Assembly: GCA_965247965.1 (NCBI GenBank)
Contig: OZ252053.1
Location: forward strand, 6,138,001-6,202,000
From: UBA7328 sp965247965
GTDB taxonomy: Bacteria; Bacteroidota; Bacteroidia; Chitinophagales; Saprospiraceae
DNA length: 64,000 nucleotides
Direction of reading: 5' to 3'
The translations under genes and the position numbers were made by a program. Positions 7,521-14,433 of the stretch are shown here, one piece after another. Under the pieces are notes generated by a model. The model was given only the letters and a program-made list of their open reading frames with translations. It was not told the origin of the DNA and did no database searches. The number at the start of each line of letters is the position of its first letter. Positions within the stretch are counted from its first letter, which is position 1.

Positions 7521-7959
7521 TCACCGGTCGAGCAAGGCTGTAATGCGCGTCGTGCTCAAAATTGATTTCCAGTTGATTATTCACAAAGTTCACCACCTTA
7601 TTTTGCACTGTCGGGCCAATCCCTAGTTTTTCATAAAGTTGGATGCAGTTCGTCATTGTTTTATTAAACATCACAAAATTTCCATTTACGTTTGAACCCT
7701 TTGTTCCACCGTAATATGTGACGCAATCGTCTGGCCCGTTCAAAAGTGTCGCGACGCTCTTCCAAAGCAATAAATTTTTGACAAGCTGAGTGACTAGCAA
7801 ATAATCAAGGAGCTTATAAATCCCCTCCTTTTTCAACTCACTGCAAATGAATGCATAGAGCCTTTTCCCATCGGGTGTCAAGTCAATAAAGGCCGCCTTC
7901 ACGGTAACCTTTTCCTTCGTTACTTCCTTTTTCTTTCTCTCTATTGGTAACTTCATCAT
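7483..7959 (-). CDS. terS: Phage terminase small subunit (P27-like)
   Basis: This 158-residue protein lies between an HNH endonuclease and the large terminase and overlaps the latter, the usual place for the DNA-recognition subunit. Its size and helical centre (YAFICSELKKEGIYKLLDYL; NCIQLYEKLGIGPTVQNK) follow the P27 family pattern, in which the GIGPTVQNK part is typical. It would bind the packaging site and recruit the large subunit. Confidence 0.7.
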   Translation of the reverse strand: MMKLPIERKKKEVTKEKVTVKAAFIDLTPDGKRLYAFICSELKKEGIYKLLDYLLVTQLVKNLLLWKSVATLLNGPDDCVTYYGGTKGSNVNGNFVMFNKTMTNCIQLYEKLGIGPTVQNKVVNFVNNQLEINFEHDAHYSLARPVIVVGDGEDTDTI

Positions 7960-8014
7960 TAACCCCCTTTAGTCAAAAAATGGCCACGTACTGCGTGGAG
8001 CGGAACGCGCGTTG

Positions 8015-8329
8015 TTACGGCATATCGTCGTCAGGATCAAACCCACCCCTATCACTTCTATTTTTCTTTCCCTCACAACTCTTGCACAATGATTGTAATC
8101 CTTCATAATTTGGAAACAATTCGCCGCCTTGGTTGATCGGGTGTATGTGGTCTGTCATGACCGCTGGTACATACCTATCGTTATTGAGGCAGCGCTCGCA
8201 CCAGGGATGCCTTAGTCTGTATGCCTTACTCCACTTGCGCCATGCCTGACTGTTATAAAATTCATAATTTCTCGTCTGTGGTGTTTGATATGGTCTCTTT
8301 GCTCTTGGTGGTCGATATATTGTGGGCAT
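8015..8329 (-). CDS. HNH endonuclease
   Basis: The 104-residue protein has a compact HNH fold: a CxxC pair (WCERC), the catalytic DHIHP followed by GGE, an Asn (PNYEGLQ), then a second pair (LCKSCEGKK). The cysteines would bind structural zinc. HNH proteins next to terminase genes are common in HK97-type phages, where they help terminase cut genome ends. That role is inferred here from location. Confidence 0.85.
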   Translation of the reverse strand: MPTIYRPPRAKRPYQTPQTRNYEFYNSQAWRKWSKAYRLRHPWCERCLNNDRYVPAVMTDHIHPINQGGELFPNYEGLQSLCKSCEGKKNRSDRGGFDPDDDMP

Positions 8330-8332
8330 GGG

Positions 8333-8743
8333 TTATTGTTTTGGTGGTAGTGGTACTGCGATGCTGTTTGTGATTCTGTCGAGCATGAAGGATGTGCGAT
8401 TGTATTGATTTGATTTTAGCCTTCCGCGCTTGTACATGCGGTTTACTCTTCTGAATTGCGCTGGTAGCTGCTTAGCTATTGCGAAGGCGTCTTTGGGTGT
8501 GTAGTCCTTTGGATCTGTGACGTTTTTAGCGAATCCGAAGCCATTTGCCAGTATCTCTCCCCAGGGTATCATCGCTGACTGTGCTGGTTGTGGTAACTGT
8601 GCTGGTGCTGCTGGCACAATGTTATGAATGGAATTGTACAATGACCTGGACATCTTAATCCAATCCCCATTAACTCGGAGGTAAACTGTGTCTGTCTGAC
8701 CAAAGAGAATGAATGGAAACAATATGCAAAATACTGTCTTCAT
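8333..8743 (-). CDS. Secreted small protein in the lysis region
   Basis: This 136-residue protein has an N-terminal signal peptide (VFCILFPFILFGQ), a Pro/Ala/Gln-rich linker (PAAPAQLPQPAQ), and a basic C-terminal part. The start ATG overlaps the stop of the amidase gene, so the two are coupled. A spanin-like or periplasmic lysis role is possible but no motif confirms it. Confidence 0.5.
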   Translation of the reverse strand: MKTVFCILFPFILFGQTDTVYLRVNGDWIKMSRSLYNSIHNIVPAAPAQLPQPAQSAMIPWGEILANGFGFAKNVTDPKDYTPKDAFAIAKQLPAQFRRVNRMYKRGRLKSNQYNRTSFMLDRITNSIAVPLPPKQ

Positions 8744-9345
8744 ATCATATCCTTTTTAATCAAATACTCAATCCAGTGATGTAGCCAGGTAACCTGATCT
8801 GTGATGCCTTTGTCTGAACTTATATAAACTCTGTCTACAAAGGTGTCCATGAACCCAAACTCGGTAAGCACTGCGGGCATAAGTGTCTTATGCAAAACCC
8901 TAAACCTAGCTTCTTTTGCCAGCTTGCCTTGTACACGATTGGGTCGGAATATTCTTTTTGGAAACATCTTTAGGAAGATGTTAGCTGCGACCTCTGCAAT
9001 TGGGTCGGCGAGAGTGTCGCCTATGCTGGTGTATATCTCGAATCCCTCGCCACGCCCAGCATTGTGGTGGATGGAAAGGTATAGACAACTGTAATCACGG
9101 TGATAGACATTAGCCCGTCGGCACCTGGTATCAAGTGATACGTCGTAGTTGTGCGGATTAATGATCTCACACCTGATGCCAGTAATGCTCAGTCGAAGAG
9201 CCAAATTGTATGCAACGGCTTTATTCAATACACCCTCATACAAATAAACGGCGTCATCTGCATACCTTTTTCCGGGGGTCTGGTAGACCCCTGTCTTGAG
9301 ATGGCCGTGTCCGGCATCAATTAAAATAAGCGGGTCTCTTCCCAT
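8740..9345 (-). CDS. Endolysin, N-acetylmuramoyl-L-alanine amidase (Amidase_3)
   Basis: The 201-residue enzyme cleaves the bond between MurNAc and the stem peptide. Zinc ligands fit the family: His in IDAGHGHL (residues ~8-15), Glu in VYLYEGVLN, His in YLSIHHNAG, and the catalytic Glu in LTEFGFM near residue 163. There is no signal peptide, so release would need a holin. It overlaps the upstream metalloprotease by 25 bp and sits in the lysis block. Confidence 0.88.
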   Translation of the reverse strand: MGRDPLILIDAGHGHLKTGVYQTPGKRYADDAVYLYEGVLNKAVAYNLALRLSITGIRCEIINPHNYDVSLDTRCRRANVYHRDYSCLYLSIHHNAGRGEGFEIYTSIGDTLADPIAEVAANIFLKMFPKRIFRPNRVQGKLAKEARFRVLHKTLMPAVLTEFGFMDTFVDRVYISSDKGITDQVTWLHHWIEYLIKKDMI

Positions 9346-10223
9346 TTGATATTATCTAATACTTCTTTTATTGATAATCGTAAAATGCCCCTGGATAGAC
9401 CATCTGTACGAATACCCAATCGGTTTGCGATGACTACTAATGAATCCTTACGGACATTACACAAATGTCTATGAGTGGGAAACATCTCTCTAAACAAGCC
9501 GACTATATCAAAATCTTCGCCTTCGTCTGGCTTCTTAAAAGGATAGATGCTGGGGAAAAATAATAAATCACCCGCCGAAAAGTCATAATTCCACCCCACC
9601 GCATAATCACCAATAGTAAGTGACTCGTCTACGGAATAATGCATAATGCTATTCATGTCCCGTCCTGTGGCAATGATGCGCTCGGTATCGAGCACTTGTA
9701 CCACCTGTGAATAGGTCATTTCTTTTGTCCACCCTTGTGTCGTGCGATAGTATTCATAAAGGGTTTCTAAATCCCAGGGTACAGGATTGAATGGATTGGC
9801 GTGCTCGTGAGCAAATCCAGCACAATGGCCGAGCTCATGCAAATTGGCACCACGCTGATTAAAGGCGAGATTGAGTGTGGGCAGATCGGGGTTAATGCGT
9901 AGATTGTCAGTACCCACATAACTCCAATGTCCTTTATTGGGATGGAAGGTAACGCGGCATTTTGCATTGCCTTGGATGTCTGTGATGGGGAATACAATAT
10001 TGCAAGTGTCCTCCCACTTGTCTATGCCAACCCTGAAAAAGCGAATCATGTCGGGATCCCGATCCATGAAGTAGACTGGTATCTCAACAGGATTAAATCC
10101 TACGCTCGACCAAATCTTCTCGCGCTCAATAAGGCCAGCGGCCACAATCTGCATGGCTTGTGGCATAGGCTCCTTGTGCACGGGCATAGTGGTGCACATA
10201 GATATTTTGCGCATAGTAGACAT
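9321..10223 (-). CDS. Astacin/metzincin-type zinc metalloprotease of the prophage
   Basis: The 300-residue protein carries the extended zinc motif HELGHCAGFAHEH (residues ~128-140), where three His and the Glu build the catalytic site, and a later SIMHY that fits the metzincin Met-turn with its Tyr. The C-terminal ~70 residues are a separate helical part. No signal peptide is visible. Placed between a holin-like gene and the endolysin, it may digest envelope proteins during lysis, process tail proteins, or be cargo; this is not decided by the sequence. Confidence 0.8.
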   Translation of the reverse strand: MSTMRKISMCTTMPVHKEPMPQAMQIVAAGLIEREKIWSSVGFNPVEIPVYFMDRDPDMIRFFRVGIDKWEDTCNIVFPITDIQGNAKCRVTFHPNKGHWSYVGTDNLRINPDLPTLNLAFNQRGANLHELGHCAGFAHEHANPFNPVPWDLETLYEYYRTTQGWTKEMTYSQVVQVLDTERIIATGRDMNSIMHYSVDESLTIGDYAVGWNYDFSAGDLLFFPSIYPFKKPDEGEDFDIVGLFREMFPTHRHLCNVRKDSLVVIANRLGIRTDGLSRGILRLSIKEVLDNIKWEETRLF

Positions 10224-10234
10224 ATAAACAATAT

Positions 10235-10432
10235 CTACTTAGCTCCTACGTTCTCGGATGTCTTATCGTTGTCTCTTGAGTAGAAAAAGCCTATCGCTGC
10301 TGAGATAGCGATACCCACCAGAGTCCAATCTGGCATAGTAGATGGGTCACCATCTAAAAATGAATAGGCAGTCGCTGCAATGGCTATTACAACAGCTAAA
10401 AGAGCCGCAGCACTTGTCTTTGGTGATGTCAT
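10235..10432 (-). CDS. Holin-like protein, two membrane helices
   Basis: This 65-residue protein has two hydrophobic segments (residues ~8-25, AAALLAVVIAIAATAYSFL; ~35-50, WTLVGIAISAAIGFFYS) and a charged tail (RDNDKTSENVG). This is the layout of small class II holins. It is directly upstream of the metalloprotease and endolysin. Family assignment rests on size, topology and context. Confidence 0.6.
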   Translation of the reverse strand: MTSPKTSAAALLAVVIAIAATAYSFLDGDPSTMPDWTLVGIAISAAIGFFYSRDNDKTSENVGAK

Positions 10433-10486
10433 GATTTTGGTATTTTAGTGAATTTCGCTTATGCGAAAAAAAATGTGTTAATTATA

Positions 10487-10522
10487 GCGACAAATATATA
10501 TATAAAAAATATATATATACCC
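10487..10522. promoter_or_regulatory. AT-only repeat upstream of the holin-like gene
   Basis: Runs of (AT)n flank an A6 tract, giving an imperfect inverted repeat in an otherwise gene-free 132-bp gap (10433-10564). It could lower stability at a promoter or form a weak hairpin. No better signal is seen. Confidence 0.3.
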
Positions 10523-10564
10523 AACTTTTGTGGCTCTTTTTTTAAAAAAAGTCATGCACGTCGT

Positions 10565-10728
10565 TTATTTGCTGTCCTCAAGGGCATCTTTTAGATGTTT
10601 CTCCAGGGACTCAATTCTTTCCTTTTGCATTTCATTGATCTCCTTGTGGAGTTCTTCGTTTTTGCTCATTTGACGTTTAGAAAATTTGTACAGCGCATAG
10701 GATACAACAAGTGATAGTACTGCAGCAC
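10565..10728 (-). pseudogene. Membrane/coiled-coil holin-like protein, 3' part, split by a MITE array
   Basis: The frame reads GAAVLSLVVSYALYKFSKRQ followed by a Glu/Lys-rich coiled coil and ends at TAA 10565-10567. The 5' part continues in the same frame on the far side of the MITE array at 11221-11257. Joining at one CTAG gives ILDQLLGPLGAAVLSLVVSY, a single membrane helix with an amphipathic start. The intact product would have ~66 residues if a TTG at 11257 is the start. It is a probable second holin or lysis accessory protein. Confidence 0.65.
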
Positions 10729-11224
10729 CTAGTGCACCAAGCACTAAATCCTGACCCCCATAAACTTGTCCTTTTCCTTCTGCTCGGCGTTGGAAAAATC
10801 CTCATTATGCTTAGGCATAACTCCGGTTTTCCCGCCTTGATCAGAAGAAAAATAACTTTGTCTATGGGATTCATTACTTAATGCTTGGTACACTAGTGCA
10901 CCAAGCACTAAATCCTGACCCCCATAAACTTGTCCTTTTCCTTCTGCTCGGCGTTGGAAAAATCCTCATTATGCTTAGGCATAACTCCGGTTTTCCCGCC
11001 TTGATCAGAAGAAAAATAACTTTGTCTATGGGATTCATTACTTAATGCTTGGTACACTAGTGCACCAAGCACTAAATCCTGACCCCCATAAACTTGTCCT
11101 TTTCCTTCTGCTCGGCGTTGGAAAAATCCTCATTATGCTTAGGCATAACTCCGGTTTTCCCGCCTTGATCAGAAGAAAAATAACTTTGTCTATGGGATTC
11201 ATTACTTAATGCTTGGTACACTAG
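10729..11224. mobile_element. Three tandem copies of a 168-bp MITE (family B) sharing CTAG
   Basis: The unit repeats with a period of exactly 164 bp at 10729-10896, 10893-11060 and 11057-11224; the copies appear identical by eye. Each starts CTAGTGCACCAAGCACTAAA and ends with the near-reverse complement TTAATGCTTGGTACACTAG. There is no coding capacity. Neighbouring copies share one CTAG. The array interrupts a phage membrane-protein gene; exact removal restores the frame. A diverged fourth copy is at 56706-58958 in the chromosome. Confidence 0.9.
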
Positions 11225-11257
11225 TGGCCCAAGAAGTTGATCCAAAATTTCATTCAA
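11225..11257 (-). pseudogene. Holin-like protein, 5' part
   Basis: Codons here read LNEILDQLLGP and run in frame into CTAG at 11221-11224, then into the 3' part after the array. No ATG is available close by; TTG at 11257 is the most plausible start, though the frame stays open to 11449. Confidence 0.45.
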
Positions 11258-11635
11258 GAGTAATAAAATGGAAGAGCTGAGACTTCCTAAATACAAGGTG
11301 GTCAGCTCCCATATAGGCCGAAGGTCGTTTGCATGCAATAGTATACTGGCTGGAGTGCCTAAGCGTATTATAATGATCTGTAGAAATTGGTTTATGAACT
11401 TTGCAGCAAAGTGTTTTGATGTAAAGAAAAAAAATGGAGCCCGGGACACAGGAACCCACTAACGGGTGGGGATTGCAGGGGGGATAATGAGAACATATTA
11501 CTGCTCTCTGCAACCTGTGTTTGTGCTCCATTTTTCTTACTGCAAATCTACAAAAAATTATTTACCTCCTCCCCATTCACCCTCCCCTTCTCGACAATCT
11601 CCTTTAAGTGGGGGTACGGCGTGGATTACAGTAAT
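11258..11635. other. No convincing gene (378 bp)
   Basis: Two overlapping leftward frames cross this stretch (to 11449 and 11531), but neither has a credible start or domain. Part of the sequence near 11570-11600 translates to PPLKGDCREGEGEWGGGK, which looks like a common low-information Bacteroidota intergenic tract. Confidence 0.5.
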
Positions 11636-11935
11636 CTACTCTGCCATCTTCTCCACATAACCACGTATGTCCCTCTGATTTTCGATCAGCTTCTCCAATG
11701 CAGTGGTATTGTTACCCACCGTCTTGAGCAACTCATCGCGCTCAAATTTCATGTGGTCGATAAGTTGATTCTGGCACTCGACTACTTCCTCGTGATAGGT
11801 CTGCTGGGCGGTGATGGACTTGAGGTGGTAGTTTTTGTTTTGCATAAACAATACGACTACTGCCACGACGGGAAAGATTACTACGAGCCCATGACTTTCC
11901 AGTTGTCTGAGTACTATGCTGTATAATTTTGTCAT
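11636..11935 (-). CDS. Small membrane protein with coiled coil (lysis region)
   Basis: This 99-residue protein has one membrane helix at residues ~15-32 (HGLVVIFPVVAVVVLFMQ) followed by a long amphipathic helix rich in Gln/Glu/Lys to the end. Small one-helix proteins with a cytoplasmic or periplasmic coiled coil are often found as holin or spanin partners in phages. No family can be named. Confidence 0.55.
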   Translation of the reverse strand: MTKLYSIVLRQLESHGLVVIFPVVAVVVLFMQNKNYHLKSITAQQTYHEEVVECQNQLIDHMKFERDELLKTVGNNTTALEKLIENQRDIRGYVEKMAE

Positions 11936-11956
11936 TCCCAGTGTTTTAATTTTTGA

Positions 11957-12052
11957 TCAGGTACAAAAAGCCGTCGGCTTACCCTTCCTTATCCGTCCAG
12001 TCTCATCTTTTGCCCATTCTAGTATGTCTTCCGTACCACAGTTTGAATCCAT
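11957..12052 (-). CDS. Small 31-residue ORF in the late operon
   Basis: ATG at 12052 follows the TGA of the upstream gene by one base, indicating coupling. The product starts MDSNCGTEDILEWAKDETGR and is charged. It is too short for a family call. Confidence 0.4.
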   Translation of the reverse strand: MDSNCGTEDILEWAKDETGRIRKGKPTAFCT

Positions 12053-12053
12053 T

Positions 12054-12515
12054 TCACTTATTTTTTGAATGATAAATTCTACCAGGCCGCCTCTTATCCA
12101 ATTCCACCTGTATTCTGTTTTCTTCGGCGTATAAGTCTTTCCTTATGCCTGTCACCATCCACGAAAATTTCAATCCATCATACCCTCCGCTTACGATAAA
12201 GCAAGGATATTCTTTTAGCTCGGCACCTACCGTCTCCAGGCAATCGCTTATTTCGATCTGGACTTTGAGGTGGGCGAACTCACCGATAGGTGTCAGGTGG
12301 TAGGTATAATCCCTATTTAGGGCTTTGAAATAGTCCGGCATGGCCACGAAAGACACACCCTCCCTGCCACATATTGCATTCCCGGTGTAGATATTGAGCA
12401 TATCGGGGGATTCTACAAAAGAGTGCTGAAGGTATTTGTTTTCGGGGTCGAGTGGATGATCTATGCGGAAGGAAGTGAAAATGAGAATAAGTATTATAGG
12501 AAATAGGTATTTCAT
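12054..12515 (-). CDS. Secreted hypothetical phage protein
   Basis: The 153-residue product has a short signal-peptide-like start (YLFPIILILIFTSF). The mature part has four Cys (AICGREG, SDCLETV, YPCFIVSGG region), compatible with disulfides outside the cytoplasm. No domain is recognised. It lies between the fibre-like block and the lysis genes. Confidence 0.5.
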   Translation of the reverse strand: MKYLFPIILILIFTSFRIDHPLDPENKYLQHSFVESPDMLNIYTGNAICGREGVSFVAMPDYFKALNRDYTYHLTPIGEFAHLKVQIEISDCLETVGAELKEYPCFIVSGGYDGLKFSWMVTGIRKDLYAEENRIQVELDKRRPGRIYHSKNK

Positions 12516-12525
12516 ATCTAGTTAT

Positions 12526-12690
12526 CTAATTGAATCCACGACGTGCTATTGCATCCGATAACGAGTTGTCACCATCATATTTGATTGATCCCTCCAAGGA
12601 TCCAGTACACGTCCCTAAAGATTGTGAGGTTAATTCTAATCTACTAACACCTTCAAGCAGTCCCGCCGATATACTTATTTGTGGGGTTCC
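12526..12690 (-). pseudogene. Detached C-terminal remnant of a fibre-like gene
   Basis: An open stretch without its own start encodes 54 residues ending at TAG 12526-12528. It contains CTGSLEGSIKYDGDNSL, similar to the short Cys/Gly/Tyr motif often near the C-terminus of Bacteroidota repeat fibre proteins. The 130 bp between it and the stop of the gene at 12820 have readable fragments in several frames, so several small indels separate them. Confidence 0.45.
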
Positions 12691-12819
12691 TACTAGTTAA
12701 TCTGTGAGATGTCTATCACTACCGAATCGGCTTCATCCATCAGCCAGATGGGGAACTTTCTGTAAATTAGCATTCATGATTGGTGGTACCATCCAGAGTT
12801 TGGTACAAAATTCTGTGAA

Positions 12820-13890
12820 TCACTTAATAGCAGTGTCTGTAAGCTGAGTCAATGTAGCCGAATGTATACCTCCATCTGTGACGTCTTCGATTATAACAAG
12901 ATCGGCAAGAGCCGGAGCCTGGGTGCTATTTTCGGATGGGTCCAGGGCGGTCTCTATATTGTTTCCATTTAGGGAAATGTCTAGTCCATTAGCCTGATCT
13001 GTTACGCCTCTTTGGGTATCGGTATCGACTTCTGTGATGTCTATGGTATTACCTCCTGATATAGTTATTATATCCGTGTTAGGGTAATAACTTAGTGTCT
13101 GTGGATCACTTATGAGTGTCTGTAGCTGGGTCAATGTAGCTGAATGTATACCTCCATCTGTGACGTCTTCGATTATAACAAGATCGGCCAGAGCCGGAGC
13201 CTGGGTGCTATTTTCGGATGGGTCCAGGGCGGTCTCTATATTGTTTCCATTTAGGGAAATGTCTAGTCCATTAGCCTGATCTGTTACGTCTCTTTTGGTA
13301 TCGACTTCTGTGATGTCTATGGTATTACCTCCTGTTATAAGTATTACATCCGAGGAAGGGTAATAATAGATCATCTGTGCATCACTATCTGTATCTATGA
13401 GTGTCTGTAGCTGGGTCAATGTCGCTGAATGTATACCTCCATCTGTCACGTCTTCGATTATAACAAGATCGGCCAGAGCCGGAGCCTGGGTGCTATTTTC
13501 GGATGGGTCCAGGGCGGTCTCTATATTGTTTCCATTTAGGGAAATGTCTAGTCCATTAGCCTGATCTGTTACACCACGTGGAAGGTAGGACGATAACACT
13601 ACAAATTTGTTTTCTTCGCCGTCGTCTTCGAGGCTGGCAAAAAGGGTATCGTTTTGGATGAGAAATGTATCAATTGTTGGGTTATCCATTCCTGATAAAA
13701 CAGTTGATTTTAATACATATTCCTGAATGCCTGTGCTGTCTATGGTTTGTATCATATAGACAAGCTGCCCTGTGGTATCTGCCCGCTCTATCTGGCTGAG
13801 GGTGATTTGAGAGTAGCAGATGACAGAGAATAGAAGACAGAAAACAGACGCGATATTTCTTTTTATGACTATCTGAACCATTCTTTCCAA
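12820..13890 (-). CDS. Secreted repeat fibre-like protein, C-terminus likely truncated
   Basis: The 356-residue protein starts with a signal peptide (NIASVFCLLFSVICYSQ). It then has three near-identical ~55-residue modules (containing GLDISLNGNNIETALD and LADLVIIEDVTDGGIHSA) separated by short linkers (IITISGGNTIDITEVDT). The same modules occur in the larger gene at 17474-20535. The pattern fits an extended beta-rich stalk. The last module ends abruptly in TDTAIK and coding-like sequence continues downstream out of frame, so the C-terminus is probably lost by indels. The start overlaps the upstream gene by 22 bp. Confidence 0.6.
   Translation of the reverse strand: MERMVQIVIKRNIASVFCLLFSVICYSQITLSQIERADTTGQLVYMIQTIDSTGIQEYVLKSTVLSGMDNPTIDTFLIQNDTLFASLEDDGEENKFVVLSSYLPRGVTDQANGLDISLNGNNIETALDPSENSTQAPALADLVIIEDVTDGGIHSATLTQLQTLIDTDSDAQMIYYYPSSDVILITGGNTIDITEVDTKRDVTDQANGLDISLNGNNIETALDPSENSTQAPALADLVIIEDVTDGGIHSATLTQLQTLISDPQTLSYYPNTDIITISGGNTIDITEVDTDTQRGVTDQANGLDISLNGNNIETALDPSENSTQAPALADLVIIEDVTDGGIHSATLTQLTDTAIK
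12838..13572. repeat. Three ~170-bp direct repeats in fibre gene
   Basis: Near-identical DNA blocks at about 12838-13006, 13119-13289 and 13402-13572 encode the GGIHSATLTQL...GLDISLNGNN modules. They differ by a few bases and are substrates for recombination. Confidence 0.8.
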
Positions 13891-14423
13891 TTTTTTTCAT
13901 TCCTCCAAATCGCTTCGCCCACTCTATTGATAATCCGTACGAAGTTTTTACTATTCCACCTGAATTGGTTACCCGATTGTAGGGTGATTGTATTGAACGC
14001 CACATCTATATTATTAATGACTGTATCTTGTCCAGAAGTAGGCACGCCATCAACAATGCTATCCCATGGAGTAATGATAAACTCCACAGTATTTTTGCGC
14101 ACCCTGTGAGCACCGTTCCCTGCTGTACGTACAAATATTACTGACTTAGCACCATTGACGCTATACGACTCAAGCCCGCTGATACTATTTGCAAAATTGC
14201 TATCATTATATGCCTGGTAATCACCGCCTTTATTGCCTATCAGGGTTTTCAGTGCCGCGATCCGCCTATCTACCTCATGTACTTTCACAATAAGCTCAGA
14301 GCGATAAGCAGTTTGAACTCCCAAATCTTCTATCCATACTACAGTGCCATCGGGGGTGATCCGTTGCCCGTAAGCACTTATAAGCAGTAGGCTACTAATT
14401 ATTAATACTGTTATTTTTTTCAT
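13869..14423 (-). CDS. Secreted phage-region protein
   Basis: The 184-residue protein begins with a clear signal peptide (ITVLIISSLLLISAYGQ). The mature part contains a short coiled-coil-like stretch (KVHEVDRRIAALKTLIGNK) and a beta-rich remainder. No domain is recognised. It is cotranscribed with fibre-like genes on both sides, so it may be part of the same surface structure. Confidence 0.55.
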   Translation of the reverse strand: MKKITVLIISSLLLISAYGQRITPDGTVVWIEDLGVQTAYRSELIVKVHEVDRRIAALKTLIGNKGGDYQAYNDSNFANSISGLESYSVNGAKSVIFVRTAGNGAHRVRKNTVEFIITPWDSIVDGVPTSGQDTVINNIDVAFNTITLQSGNQFRWNSKNFVRIINRVGEAIWRNEKNWKEWFR

Positions 14424-14433
14424 TTTCTATTTT

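Noticed and set aside
10729..11224. Possible CRISPR array
   Set aside because: Three direct repeats, but no spacers: units abut with a shared CTAG and have inverted ends. It is a MITE array.
11072..11531. Two leftward frames through the MITE and the flanking region
   Set aside because: They read through MITE sequence in part and lack domains or credible starts. Only the part joined across CTAG is supported.
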